From Hyposmocoma kahamanoa (lineage: Eukaryota > Arthropoda > Insecta > Lepidoptera > Cosmopterigidae): a DNA stretch of 64,000 bases. This document shows, in pieces, positions 21,445-36,400 of this stretch. The stretch is from assembly GCF_003589595.1 (NCBI RefSeq), contig NW_020654422.1, forward strand, positions 5,257,649-5,321,648. Reading direction: 5' to 3'. Position numbers and translations under genes: made by a program. The stretch's first letter is position 1, and the number at the start of each line of letters is the position of its first letter. The notes under the pieces are model-generated. The model made no database searches and was not told the DNA's origin. It saw only the letters and a list, made by a program, of their open reading frames with translations.

Positions 21445-24400
21445 GTAATGTATTTATTTTTTGTTTACATACTATCAAGTTCGTTCTGACATTAAGTAGA
21501 ATACCTCACATACATATTACACTCAGCTACTTACTTACAGGAACTTTGAAATGAAGTTCTAATGACACTAGTTAACGTTAAAACAACGTGCAATGTTTAT
21601 CCGATAGAGACTACATCAAGGAGCCCTTGGGCCAAAACTATATTTGTACACTTTATTTTTTTCAGTATTTAGTATTTTACATATTATGAGAACTGTAGTA
21701 AACTTAACTGTAGCAACTTTTTATACGAAATATATGGTATTAATATATATAAGATAGGAAGAGTTATTCATTATGTAAAATATTAGAAAAAGAAATAGAA
21801 ACCTATTATTGCAACGCCACATAATAAGAAAAAAACCCAAAAAAACTTTCGAAGACATCTAACAAAAATAATAATAATAATATGTTTATTTGACATCACA
21901 TGTATAGAGAGCAATATCATAAGATTTCTAAAAAAATAATACAACAAATAAGCTTATGCTAAATTGACATTATGTTTTAACATGTATAACGCATTGCAAA
22001 CGTGATGTCATGCCTGGAAGCACTATGCATGGTTACAGTTGGTCCCACACTAGGCAGAGCCTGTCCTGTGACCACCCTATAACAATTTAATTAAATAAAT
22101 TTCGACAATAGTATATTACGTTACACTTTGCATTAGGATTGTTTTAATATTAATTACAATTTAAGTATCTTTTTAATATATGTATATTTACGATATTATA
22201 AAAATATTATTTTATTTATTTGACAATCTCCGTCGTCAAGTGGCTTGCACATCGGTTTTCATGGTGTAGCCATCTCTGAGGTTCCTGGTTCGATCCCCGG
22301 TCAGGTCAATGTGGAAACTAACTTTTGTATATCGTCTCGAGTCTGAATGTTTTTGGTAAAGTCGTTGTTTCCGATTTCCATAACACTAAGCTTTACTTAC
22401 TTTATTGGATTTGATGCAACCAACGTATGTGTTGTTGACTATTTTTCTTTTATTTACGTCATTCAATATAAGACTAAATGTAATAAGTCAAGCTAAAAAG
22501 TTACCTATGTCTTACTAAAAGATAAAACACATTGATAGAAAAATTGCAATCAAAATATTATCCAAGTAGAGGTAAAAAATTAATCACTCGTTCGATTTTA
22601 TAGATTTTTTACGGCTTTTCTTGTAGTAATTATCAGTAGCAGCATCAATTATTATAGTTAATTGAAATGAAAATTCATCACGGCATACCGTAATCTGCCG
22701 TAGAAAAAAACTTAAAAACTTGATAGACAAATGGTTCAGTCCCTCAAATTGTTCCCCTTACATCATCGACCCGTGCGCGTGCCTCGCTTTTAATCTATTA
22801 GCTTCACATGGCTATTTGTATTCACTATTGGATATTTGTTGTACTTAGAAAAATATTTGACGTACAGACAAACACGCAGACACTGACAAATATGAACGTC
22901 TACACACGGAGCCAAATAAGGAGTTAAAATAATGAACATAACCATAGTATGGACGGTTTACTTGCGTATTTGCCTATTTGAGTTCTTTGATGTGATGTTG
23001 ATGTTTGGTGTGTTTCTCGCGTAGGCAAACAAGTTGCCACAAATGCTACCTTTTTTTTATAATATCAAGTGACATATGGAGTAGGTCGTGGGCTTGCTGG
23101 AAAGCGACACTTCTGTCCATAACAATTATAATGCTACTCAGAGCTTTAAAGCACAAAGATCTGAGTGGCACTGCCACTGTGCCCGTCACCCTGAGACATA
23201 AGTTGACGCGTCGACACGCGACGACGCTCGCATTAGTGCGCCCGGATCACCGTGTGGTCGGTGTCCGACACCTCACTGCGCGCAAGTAACGCGCAGCAGA
23301 TTTTTCAGTTTTTTTAGTAGTTTCCACATTTGCATAACACAAATGTGTGCCTTAGTAATAGGAAATTAGAGATGAATATGCTATAGGCGAAAAACATGAC
23401 ACGTCGCGTAGCTTCGACTCTGCGCTAGAGTGAGTTGAGCCTTACCCTTCTAAACTGAAACACAGTAATGCTGACATTACTGCTTGGCGGCAGAAATAGG
23501 TCAGGCGGCAGTACTATCCTGGACGAATTCTTTCGCAAGAAGCTCTGCTGCTACTTAACACATGGTGTTTGTTTGCCAACTATATCAAATTCTCAAATAG
23601 AAATAGCCATGGGAAGTGCCACGATACGAAAAATCTATAATATAGTGGGCAAAGAAAATTGAAAAGCAGTTGAATTTAACGGAATTGTAATATCGAGTTC
23701 CTAGATTTTCGTGATTGTGACACATTGCGAATGAAACCATTTTTGGACCTAAAATCGCATATATCGCACCTTTGGTATATTAAGGAAACATCTGCCAAAT
23801 TATAACTTTTGAAGGGAGAGGCTTAAAGATTCTACGAACAAAATTTGTTGCATTATTTTTATGACTTTCACGTAACAAAATCACTTTTAAGGTATGACCA
23901 CATGCAGCTTTATTACACCAAGAATACGTTATGTCTTGACGTGACCATAACACTTGTAAAAATCCCAAATCATGGGATTGTTTGAAAAATAATCGTAGGC
24001 CATTTTAGACCCGAAAAAAATTTATAATAAATCATTTACTGTGTCCACAAATTGTACTTAATGCTTTATATAACATCAAAATATAATCTGATTGTGGAGG
24101 CTGGTCCCAAATAAGACATTTCTATTATGCTTAGTTCAATTATTACTTAATTATGAAACTAATGCAAATAATAAGAATTATCTGATAATAAACTTCATAA
24201 TTGTAGTTTTTTGGGCATAGTAATCGTAGGGAAATAATTATATCATTCGCACATTAATCGGAATATTCAGGCTGAGCTAATGTTAAGTTTAATAATAATG
24301 AAAATAATATATTAAGCATTGGGCACCGCATCAGATTCATATTCATTCCAAATCCTAGACTATACAAATCTAGAAAACTCGGAACCACTTTGGATGTCGC

Positions 24401-27400
24401 TAATGCACTAAATCCGAGATCTAATCCAAGAAAATACGAATATCGCTTGTACACCAGAGATAATAAAATGACACTTCGAACACCTATGACGTTTCGGACC
24501 GTCATTTGTAGGATTCGTGCGCAAAGACTCTAACTCTTTAATTTTCGTTTTAACTCTACTAAAGTAAACGTAAGCATAAATACCACTATTATCGCATAAC
24601 GGAAGGGCTGCAATGCGCCATAGATTTCTTTTAATAACGACTCGGACATTGATCAAAAGTCAGAATTGAAAAGTAAAGTTACCATAACCATTTTTTACCC
24701 AATGATCTTATGTACCAAACGTTTTTTTTTTGTTTACCAACCGGCAACCTGACCGACGATTCACATGTCACCGTCGCGCGTCGCGTATAGAAAATTGCAG
24801 TACTAAACTACATTTTACAGCAATTATTACTTTAAAATAGAGTTGAATTTAAACGGAGTTGTAATAAAGCACAAAATCATAACATAAAACGTGACTAGCA
24901 ATGACCTTATATACGTAAAAAAGTCAAAGGATCAATAATGTGAAAGGATAGGAACACAACAAACAAATCTATTTATTACCTTAGAAATAAGCATTGTCCT
25001 TAGGTAGATAATTTTCACCTTTGTTTAATAACATTTTTTTTCCTTCTCCAAACACAACTCACTTGTTACCTAATTTTCAGAACGTTCATTCAGTTCAACA
25101 AAATCATAAATCATCTATGCCCCGCCAATACAAATAACGTCTAATTTTTTAAAAAGTTTATAGGTGTATTTTAAATTGCGCGACAGATATCAAACGTCGT
25201 TTAATATGATCGTAACATAAGATCATTGGCATCTAGGTCAGGTTTCTCCCGCAAAAAATACATGCAGACAATTACAAAACGTTTTAAAAGTGAGAGCCGC
25301 ATTCATTATAATTATAACCATTAGGTAAAGTCGCTGTGAATTGGTACGGATCCGCGACACTGATTCCAAATTAACTTAGTATAATATTGTCGTAGGTATG
25401 TAGGAGCATTTTGGTATTTATAGGAATTATTATTACTTTGGGAATGTTTTTTTATCTCCAAAGAACAAAAATTTGTTGGAAGTTCGTCCTCATATTTAAT
25501 AGCCAGGCAGCTACTTGATCTGTTTATAGGTGCTCCATTTGATGTTCTTTACTTGTTCGCTGTACGCCATTTTTAGCCTTACTCTCTTCCGATTTCCTTC
25601 TATCTGCCCCTGAATTTTAACTTTCAAAAACTCGCCATTATGTAACAAACGTCGAAATAATTTTTCCCTTCTGTTCTCTATTATCCCGTCCCTAACCTTT
25701 ATTTAAACTATTTCATTTGATATCTGATGATATTCGATATCTGATGAAAGTTATATAATATATAGTGTGTTTTCTTTTTTAACTGGGACACTATGGAGAT
25801 ATCCGAAACTAAACGAGACACAAAAACCTGTCTTAGGAACCATTGAGTCCCTTTTTCTGAAAACAATTTTGGTATAGTAATTTTTTGATCAAAATGTGTC
25901 CATAAAAATGAGTAAAATTCATTTATTTTTTTAGTGCTGATCGACTCAGTTTCTTGTAAAGATCATTTGATTGTTTTGAAAAAAAAAAATTGAGGGAAAA
26001 AGTCTTTTTTTTTGTTGCAGTTGCAGCGCCACTCAGAGCTTTAAATCGCAAAGATCTGAGGCGCACTGCCTCAGCGCCACTCACCCGGAGACATAAGTTG
26101 AAAAGTCACATGTGCCTGTAATTTCATCAGCACCCTTACCCTTACCCTTCAAAATCGGAACTCAGTAACGCTCTCATTACTGCTTTGCGGCAGAAATAGG
26201 TAATGTGGCAGTACTTTGCCTGGACGAAGTTTTTCACTAGAAGCTGTAGGTACTGCTACTAAAATAAATAAATAAAATAAAATGTTATTCATACAAAATT
26301 AATAAAATTGATTATTTTTTTAAGCTGATAGAGTTAGTTTCATTATAAGGTTCATTTTATTATATTGAAAGAAAAAATCGGAACAGCAGAAGTTGGGCAA
26401 ATTAAAAAAAAAGTATTTTTCATACAAAAAATAATCCTCACATAAAACTGAATAGATCAGCAACAAAAAAAATAATTAATTTTACTCATTTTTATGAACA
26501 TTCAACTTCCCGATTAAAAGTCCAATTAATAATAGTAAGAATAATTTATTAGTATAAATAAAATATTTTGAATCCACAGCAGTTTCACTACAACAACTGA
26601 AAAAATTGTTTGAATCAAATGTCCGCCAATGTATTGTCATAGAATGAATAGTCTTTTTCATACAATACTTACAGGATGTTATTCAGTAATATTTATTATT
26701 CAAAAGTACGATGTAATTCAGAATTAATGTGTATAACTGTATAAACATAAAACTATCTATTATGAGAAACAATGATAAACAAATTGCGGAACAATATGAT
26801 CAGGAGGGCGTTGTGTCGTGGAAGAACATGTAGTGATAAATAGAGAGCGAGAAAGGCTTAGTGTAAACATGTAGAGAGAGAGGAAGAATTAAAGTAGATT
26901 GATGAAACAGATTTATAAGGTACAGAGCGAACGTACAGACATACTAAATTGAAAACGTTCTAAACAAAAGCCTGACCAAGCGTACCCTAACATGTATGAA
27001 AATGATGACGTGTGTCGATCGTAGCAGGACTTGTTCGTCCCGTCACTTGATGTTATAAAAACATTGGAAGGCCTCACCGCCTACCAGGTGGGGGAAAAGA
27101 CGTGAATTATATGTATGTAGGTAGTATCTACTAATGTTAAACTAAAAAGCTCCCAACTGCCTGTTTACATCAAAAATTTTAACGTTTATTTTTTTATTTA
27201 TTTTAAAGCTTGTTTTAGAACAGCCTTTCCCAAAGTGGGCGATAACGCCCCATTGTGGGCGCTGCAGGCCTAAAGGGAGGCGGTAAGAGACCCAGAAAAA
27301 AAATGGGGGCGTTGTGTAGAGACTTAAGGGGAGACAACAACTGAGCTCTCGACTCTCGACTCCAACTTGTGAACATCAACTAATATTAATTAAGAGATTG

Positions 27401-30400
27401 CTCAAACTAACTCGGTCCGATATTTCTCTCCGTGTAGTTCATATATCTGTCCTGTTTTATTGAATAAATTAAATAAAAATCATGTCAATCGGTCGCTCCG
27501 TTTCGAAATGACAGTAGACACAAACAAACAAATAAAAAGGCAACAGACACAGTTTCGCATTTTAATAGTTATTAGTATTCTTAGATACATAATTTTCGTA
27601 GATAATAGACTGTGGGCAATTATGTTTTAACAAGTTTTTGTTTAATAACCTGATTTGTGCATTCCTGCATCAGTCGGCTGGATCATAGAATACTTGTTCT
27701 TACTTGTTGAGTACGATTGAGCGTCTAATGAGATAAACGAGTTTATGCATGTTTGTCTTATTCCTGTCGGTGCGTGCTGCTTATGCAATACTATATAAAC
27801 AACGTAATATTTATTTTATTTTCATTTGCGGTTTCGCGCATAATAGATAAGCAGTACTTAAGTTCAACACTTACTTACGTATTTCTCAAAACAAAACAAT
27901 GTCGGACGTAAAAAAGAAGATACGGCAATACTGTGCGGAATATATTAAATTCGCCTATGTAGTGTCTTCTATGTCTAAAAACATTTTCGAATGAAACAAT
28001 GAAGCCTTCAAGACTGTAAGATTATTTGAATAAAATGCATCAGATAAGAAAGACAAGAATGTAGCATATTTCCAAGACCTAGAGAAGAAGCATAATACTC
28101 CGCCAAGTGTAGCAAAACTCTTTTCGGCGGCTGCTAAGTAAGATGACGACGGACTTCGAGCTTCGTACAATATCTCTTTGTTAATTGCTCAAAAAGGCAA
28201 ACCACGCAACTTCGGAGAAGAGTCAATTTTGCCAGCAATAATGGAAGTAAACTACTGTGCTTCATAAACCGGCCGCAGATATTATCCGAAAAATTCTTTT
28301 GAGTAATAATTCTGTGCAAAGACGAATTGATGAAATGGCTGAAAACATTAAAGAATCATTGTTCAATCATCTGAGGACTAGTCAATTCTCAATTCAGCTC
28401 GATGAGTCCGCTTTACCAACTAATGAAGCATTGTTGCTGTCTTACGTGAGGTTTATTAAAGATGAAAAAATATGTGAAGAACTGTTCTTAATTGTTTGCT
28501 AGAAATTTAGAGACCGATACAAAAGACGAAACCATATTCAATACATTGGAAAAGTTATGTGATGAGAAAGAGATTCCCTTGAAAAATCTTATATCAGTTG
28601 CTACGGATGGCACTCTGGCTATGACAGGGTGCCATAAAGACTTCATAGCGTACTTAAAACATAAAATTCCAGATGTCCTTGCTGTATATTGCGTTATTCA
28701 TAGACAAATTTGGTTGCTAGAAATTTAAGTGAACGATTATTTCAATCACTGTAATATGTCATCAAAGCAGTCAATAAGATCCGTAACAGCTCTTTGAATG
28801 ATATTTTATTTCATCAGCTTTGTGTTACTAATAACGAAGATTTTAACCGTTTGTTGTTTCATACTGAAGTTCGTTGGCTATCAAGAGGTAATTATCCGAC
28901 TCGATTTTACAACCTGTTTGACTCTGTGATAGAGGTCTTGGAAAGTAAAGATACCGAATTGCGCAACAAACTCATTACATCAAAGAATGATATAGCTTAC
29001 ATGACAGACCTGTATAAATTGTTCAACGACATGAATCTCCACCTGCAAGGCGATGAACTAAATTTAATTAAAACAAAAAGTGTCGTTTGGCTGCTTTCGC
29101 AGCCAAACTGCTTCTACACAAAAAGAATGTGGGCAGAAGTGAGTTTCACAATTTTCCGAATTAATCAGTATCCTGCAGTAACGACGACTTGTTTGCCTAC
29201 TGCCAATATTTGGAAAACCTCCACATTGACTTCACCGAACGGTACCAGGACATTTTGAACTTGGAAATAACAGACTGGATGTTGGGTCCGTTTTCAAATG
29301 TCAACACAGCAATATCACCTCAGCTGGAAGAAGAACTTATAGAATTGACAACGAACGAGGAAATAAAAATCAAGTTCAAAAATGGCTACCAAGAATGTTG
29401 GCTACAAAAACCGATCCCACAATTGTACCCTGCATTGTGATCAATCGTTCAACGATTCTTGATAGCATTCCCATCGTCATATTTGTGTGAACGTGGTTTT
29501 AGTGCTGTGACAACGCTACTTACTAAAAAGATAAATCGTTTGCATGTTACCGAACGTGGTGGCTGTTCTTGAGTAAATTGGAACCTGATGTCAACAAACT
29601 TATTAAACAGCATCAAATTCATCCTTCACATTAGTTTTTATATTAGAATCGATTATGTTTGTTTTATTTTAAATAAAAGATACTCTGTCTGAATACTATA
29701 AAGTTGCTTGTCAATAATCATTCTCATTGGCAGGTGTAGCCCGTAAGAGTTAACTTGAGACCTGAGCGCCGTTGTGTACTACCTACTGCGCTCAGGTTAC
29801 AGTAAAAGTCTCGTTTAGAATGAATATTTAATCTCCGCTAATATAACTCACAATAATGAATTTAATTTGAAGTTATAGTGGTTTTTAAGTAGGTGAAAAA
29901 GATGGGGGCGCTAAAAAATAATTTATTCTCAAAGTGGGCAGTAAACAAAATAAGTTTAGAAACCCCTGTTCTAGAACATTGTCCATTTACTGTTTAGTTT
30001 TAAGTTTTGAAATAGGTGACAGTTGTCTTAATAAGAATAAAATATCTTTGAACCAACTTAGTTTTCAATCATACTGTACACAAATTTATTCAACTGTAAA
30101 GGTCAGTGTGTAATGGTCAAATGCCTTCATTTAACCTTGACTTGTTTGCTATACATATATTATTAATAGGCTAATAATAAATAATTCTGTTTTACTTTCA
30201 GGTGTAAAGACGAAAGCTTTATCAATGATACGTGTTCAGACCTGAACAATGCATCACATAGATGCACTAAATGGGTGTACGACAATCCACACAGCTTAGT
30301 CGCTGAGGTGAGTGCTTTCTTTGAAGGAAGCGTTTCGTCTGTCGCCAATATCGTCAAAGGAGGAAAAAATTCGCTTTACACTAAAACTTACAATACACTA

Positions 30401-33400
30401 CTAGACAAAGTCCTCTCCTGTATACGACTTCGCTTGGTCCTCGGCTTGTCGCATCCATCTGCCGCCAGCAGCCTTTCACAGATCGCCACTCCATCTGGCC
30501 CGAGGGCATCCTACGCTACGTTTTCCGAACCGTGATCTCCACTTGAGATCTCGTTTCCTCCATCGGTTATCGGTTCTGAGATATGGTCAGCTTACTGCCA
30601 CTTCAGCTTGCTTATTCTACCAGCTATGTCAACGACCTTGATTCTCTTCACATAACCTCATTTAGAATCTATCCTTCAGAGAAACTCCGAGAAAAGCTCG
30701 TTCCATACCTTGCTAAGCGACTTTTCACTGGTGGACTAGCCATATTGTAAGTGTCATGTCTCGGGTCCGTGTGTTTTAAGGGGTAGAACGCACTGATTGA
30801 AAACTTTTATTTTCAAACTTTGTGGTATGGGTATGGTTTGTGGTATGGTAAGTAAGCTATTGACGTCTATTAACTGACCTGGGAGCCTACCATAACCTTT
30901 CCAAAAACAATCTTATTTCAAAGTAATCTTATTATAATATTACTGACATTCGTACCATGTCAACCAAGTAATATATTATTGCAAAAGTGATTGAAAGAAC
31001 GAATGATTTCCCAATGTTATATTCCTTGCTATTCCTTACTAAAAATAGGAAAGAGATAACGCTATGTGAAATACATAATACCGTCTCTTTCTGTTTCGAT
31101 GTTCCGAATCGTCTTATCGTAGTATAATGTTTAAAAAATATATATATGTATATATGTGTAGAAAAGTATATTATAATAACAAAATCTGTAATCAGTAATC
31201 AGTAATTTATTGCATTCCACAATGTAAAAATACAGAGATGAAAAACTTATATCTATGAGCATCAATTGTGGACCCTGTTGGGCACAGCAATTTCGCAAAT
31301 CTATTAAAATTACGTTGTTTTCAATAATTATTCCGCAATTTCATGAAGAAAAATAAATAAAACAAGCTGAATAGTTATAGTCAGGTTGTGAATTCGGAAC
31401 TATATCCTTAGTTCCCAAAGTGGTCCAGGTGGACCTCAGGGGTCCACGGAAGACTCGACGGGAGTCTACGTTGGCGTGACAAAAAATAATTTGGATATGG
31501 AATATGGTAGAAATGTAGCTGCAGGGGGTCCACCGGAACCAGCTAAATTTTGAAAGTGGTCTATGAGAAAAAAAGTCTGGGAATCTCTGGTCTAGTGTCA
31601 ACTGTTAGTTTCGCCAAGGAGCATATAGATGGCGCTGTTATAATTTTACGAAATAAACATCGCGTATTTTCATTTAACGAAAAATTAGTTACTATGTCCT
31701 ATTAAATAAAAAAATAAACAAAATATTGAAGAAATATATGTAAATGATTAAAAGTTTAACTTAACTTTTAATCATTACAAATCAATATTAACACAATAAA
31801 ACTCAAAATAATATTGTTTCCATTTTAAAATTGATAAATTTGACATAAGAGCAATATTACTTTAATGTTAATGTCACATCATAGTATGAACCGAGTGAAT
31901 GAATAGTCACAAAGCTGCCAATAAAACATCATAGTTTTAACATTCAATTATTAACAAAGTAATATTGTTTTAAGAGGTTGTGGTAGGCCCCCAGATGGCA
32001 TGTTAGCTATTAGAATCTTGCAGGCCAGAGTCAAAAATAAAGGTTCAAGCTACAACGTGCCGAGCCCGAGCCGAGTGTCGCTATAGCACAGTGGAAGTCT
32101 AATAAAATCACATACATTTTATATAAGCTGCTCAGCCAGCACTCTGTTGCCTCTCGGCTTTAGCGTGAACGTGTTTATGTAAGTATGTGATACAGGTTAT
32201 CCATACCAGGCTTCGGTTCTGGTCTCGTAGGGTGGAGCAACTATCACTTAAAATTTTAGTATCAAATTGAAAAGGCGTAAGGTATATTCGAACTGATGAA
32301 ATTTATTTCCATTACAGTACGATTTGGCATGTCAAGACTGGAAGCGAACTTTAGTGGGAACAGTTCACAGTTTCGGATACATGATCGGGCTACTGATTAT
32401 CGGGCCTTTATCTGACAGGTACGTTCATCAAAACATAAATAGGTATATTATACTTATTTCTATATGATATATGGCCATTAAATTTATTGATGTATATTTT
32501 ATGCTATTGGAATTGAAATAAGGTATAAATTGCAATTCTCTGAGACCGACTTCGAAGAATCGCGGCGCATTTCTCTGCATCTCTGAACATTGAAATTCAT
32601 GCCTTATTTCAATTGCAATAGCATAAACTATACATTAATAAATGCGCTGGCCCTAAAAGGATACTACTGCAAACGCGCTCTGTACCAACAAAAGTTTGAC
32701 CTATTTTGAATGTATCGAGTTCGTAGCTTTTCGCGACTGTTACACATAGGAAATGAAAGTATTTTTCCTATCTAAATCGCGTGTATTTGTTGCTTTTTTT
32801 TTGTTTTTTCAAAGAAACTAACGTTTCGGGCCCTTTACAGATCAGATGATCACGATTCACTGACATATAGTATATTATGTCTAATATTAACGCACACTAC
32901 CCTATTTTTCACCCTATTTTGAACACTAAATGATCATACTCAACGAAAATCGGTGAGATGATCTAGAAACGAATACAGGTCAGAGTTAATCAATGTCCCG
33001 TAAATAATATATGATAAACTAAATTACACGAAAATAAAATCACACAGACTCCGAAACTAGTAATTTTCGACCGAAAAGACCTTCTATACACTGTATAGTA
33101 CAAAACAGTAAACCTACAAAACGGTAATATATTTCTGTGCATTTTGACACTAGGAAAAATTAATGTATTCTTTATATTATCTCGACAGATCTAACACATT
33201 ACTTGAATGAACAGCGACCTATGAAATGCCTAACGCGGCTACACGGTCTGGTTACCTCATAAACGCTACTATTAGATAAAATCTTGCAAATGACATATTT
33301 GTCGACTTCTAACAACAGGAAGCAATTATCTACAGCAAGTCTTTTAGCAAATATGGCTAAATTCTTGTCGAGTAAAACTTTACAACCATCATTAACACGT

Positions 33401-36400
33401 TGCTATTCTACAAAATAATCAAATGAATTAAAAACATTGCTGCCTTCTTGACATCCTAGAAGTAAATCAAATAAATAAATCGTGTGCCTAACCGCATTAT
33501 TTGGTTTAAAACTAGGAATTTTCTGTACTATATGAGTTGGACTAATGAATTAAGTCTAAGGGTACTCGCAGAGAACGCGCAGGATACCTGTACCAAACTG
33601 AATAAGACGAGTTCGTTTCCTTAATTTGTCCTACGCTTTTGATCCCGGGCCTCCTCGTTTAACGGCCATGTAAATGAACATAGAATGATATGTATGACAA
33701 CTTTTCATGAAAGATTGTAAGAGATTCTACGAACCAATCAGTCGATAACTTTTTACGTTTAAATAGGAGAGTGATACAATTTCACGTATACAGTATTCAT
33801 TTCATTATTTTAATGACTTTCATCACACGTCTGACTTATGATCACACGTGGCTTTATTATATCGAGTATATGATACCATGTTCAACATCTTACCTTTTAT
33901 TCATTTAATAATAAGTAACTACATTGTATAAATCAAAGACAAATACTAACTAACAAATACGTGGATATTTCTATTCACGACATTACAAACAGTCTCTTTT
34001 AATGTAGTAAGTATTGTTAGACTAATATTGCTTGTTATTATAAAAAAATATCGTAATTTAGTATTAACCGTGACACAGACATTGTTCACTCATCTAGTTT
34101 TAATGTCGTGCTTTGTTTACAAAGTACAAGATAACTAACAGTGGATATTTTACAAGTAAATAGACACAGTTCCGGTGTATAAGCGGTAAAATACACCCAC
34201 GTAGTTTGGTAATTCGCTTATATCGCATCTGCGGTGGTGGTAGCAATAAAAATATCTAAATATTGTTTTGAACAAGGAATAAACTATTTAAGTAGAGCAA
34301 GAATACAATGTAGTGAATTTGTTGGCCGATTTTGTATTGCAGTTATGAATTCTTTAATATCCAAACAATAAAAACAAACTAATTTATGTCGAACGCAGAC
34401 GCGTGGAGCAACCGCCTCTATCGGGGTACATGGAGCGGCTGTTTCGTGCACACTATGGAACTTTTCGCTTTTTTCCCGTTCCTATTTCCGAGACCAATTG
34501 AAAAAATCATAAAATAAAATACAATGCAAATACTCTGTCAACAAAATAAATAAACAAATGAAACTAAGTAAAGAACAACGGGACACAAAAGGTGCTTACT
34601 GATAACAATGCCTTTAGAGCGACACAGGTGTTCAATTTGAGATAATTTTACAAAGGAGTAACTTGTAGACAGAAGCTTTTAATTCTTAATACATTTTATG
34701 ATTGCTGTTTGCTTTAACGGTGGACACTATATTCTAATACACAATAAGGTGGTGGCACCAGTGACCGACAAGCACCACTGTTCTACATCGTTTTTAAATT
34801 CGTTTGTAATAAGATTAAGGACAAAATTTTCTGCCACAGTAACACGTTTTTTATTGGTGTAGTATCAATTGCTGGGTATTCATAATAATGAATAATAGGT
34901 GAGACTCGTTTACTGGTTAGTTAACTAGAGGAGAATTTATTTCAAATTTAAAGACACTTCCCTTAAAATGTCAGTCATTGGTGCTATCACCCTGCAGTAT
35001 TACACACGAACAAACACAAAGAAAAAATCCTTCTACCCAACTGGACTAGAACCTGCGACTGTAGCCTCAACGCGGCTACCGCTCTGCCAACTGTGCCTCT
35101 ACCATGAGTTTATTGTGACAGTTGTCACAGTAAACACAGGTGAAGGTAGTTGTAGAGGTAGAGGTAGTTCACGTTTTGTATGGCAAATTACACAGCGCCC
35201 CTATCGGTCACAAGAAGAAACATTTTGTGTACAAATATTTTACGCGAGCGCTAGCGATAACTGTGACTGTCATGTCATGGTAGACGCACGAAACTACGGG
35301 TCGAGCTGTTCTCAATGTTCTTGTTGCGGATCTTTATATTGCGTTTGAACCGCTTTTTTGTCGTAGCGCCACCTGTGTCAACTTATGAAAGTTTCTTCAC
35401 TCAACTAAACCTACAGCTACCAGAAAACTGATAGAAATATCGCTTTATTGATTGGTATATTTTCATAGTTTTTGACTTTGAATAACATGATGTTTTACTA
35501 GCATGATATTCATATATATTTTTGTGAAAATTCTCCATTACTTTGTTATTATTATTAATACAATCAAAAATAAGCAAAGAAAAATTGGTTCTATCCGACT
35601 GGTCTCGAACCAGTGACTATTGCCTCATCGTGGCTACCGCTCTACACTACAATACAATACAATACAATACAATACAATACAATAGATATAGGATTTACAC
35701 AACGCTAGAGTGAATAGGTATTCCTTAGACAGGTCATTCCATCGTTTAACATCAAGTAAAATTTTACCTGATGTTGACAAGCGTGTGTTTATATCATATT
35801 AAATATGATAAAGTATACAAACTAGAAAAAAAAATATATGGGCCAGACAACCACTAGAATTCCCTGGTCGCAAACTAGGGAACTTCTTGTATACTGTAAG
35901 TACCAAAGCAACGGAATTCTGAAGCACTTACAATACAATACCAGAACAGAACCAATTTAGAAAAGTTCATTCCCAAGTTGGTCATACCGGGATTCGAATC
36001 CTCGACCTCCGTATCCAGCGAACATAATGTAAACCGTTAGGTCACCGAGGTTGTTATTATTACACAACAGTTGCGAGGAACAAACAATCGTGTCCCTCAG
36101 GTGTTAATTTTATATATTATTCGTGAATATTAAAATGATAACAGTATTTCTATTATTATTGTTGTAGTCAGGTGTGTCAATAAAACTGAAAATAATATTG
36201 TTTCCATTGCATCCGTGTAACTATTTTAAGATTGCTAAATTTGAAATAAGAGCAATATTACTTTAATGTTAATGTCACGTCCTAGTACGAACTGAGTGAA
36301 TGAATAGTCACAAAGCTGCCAATAAAACATCATAGTTTTAACATTACAAAAAGCTTACTTTAAGCGCGTTATGGTACGAAAAGTCAATGTAAGGTTAAAG

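Larger units (their letters stand above)
21445..30201 (+). other. Transporter intron 1 (8.8 kb), filled with mobile DNA
   Basis: This is the longest intron. It holds an unclassified repeat (about 21870-22080), a SINE-C copy (22225-22400), a LINE-tail copy interrupted by a foreign 235-bp block (23052-23570), a family-Z repeat (23695-23955), an inverted-repeat structure with a LINE tail inside (25891-26506) and a whole hAT element (27221-29968). Nothing recognisable was seen in 24030-25780. Confidence 0.7.
30308..32317 (+). other. Transporter intron 2 (2.0 kb)
   Basis: A moderately GC-rich block at about 30370-30770 reads like a decayed repeat but could not be assigned to a class. A hAT-type MITE lies at 31406-31590. 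The first of two related 200-bp repeats lies at 31780-31995. Confidence 0.6.
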
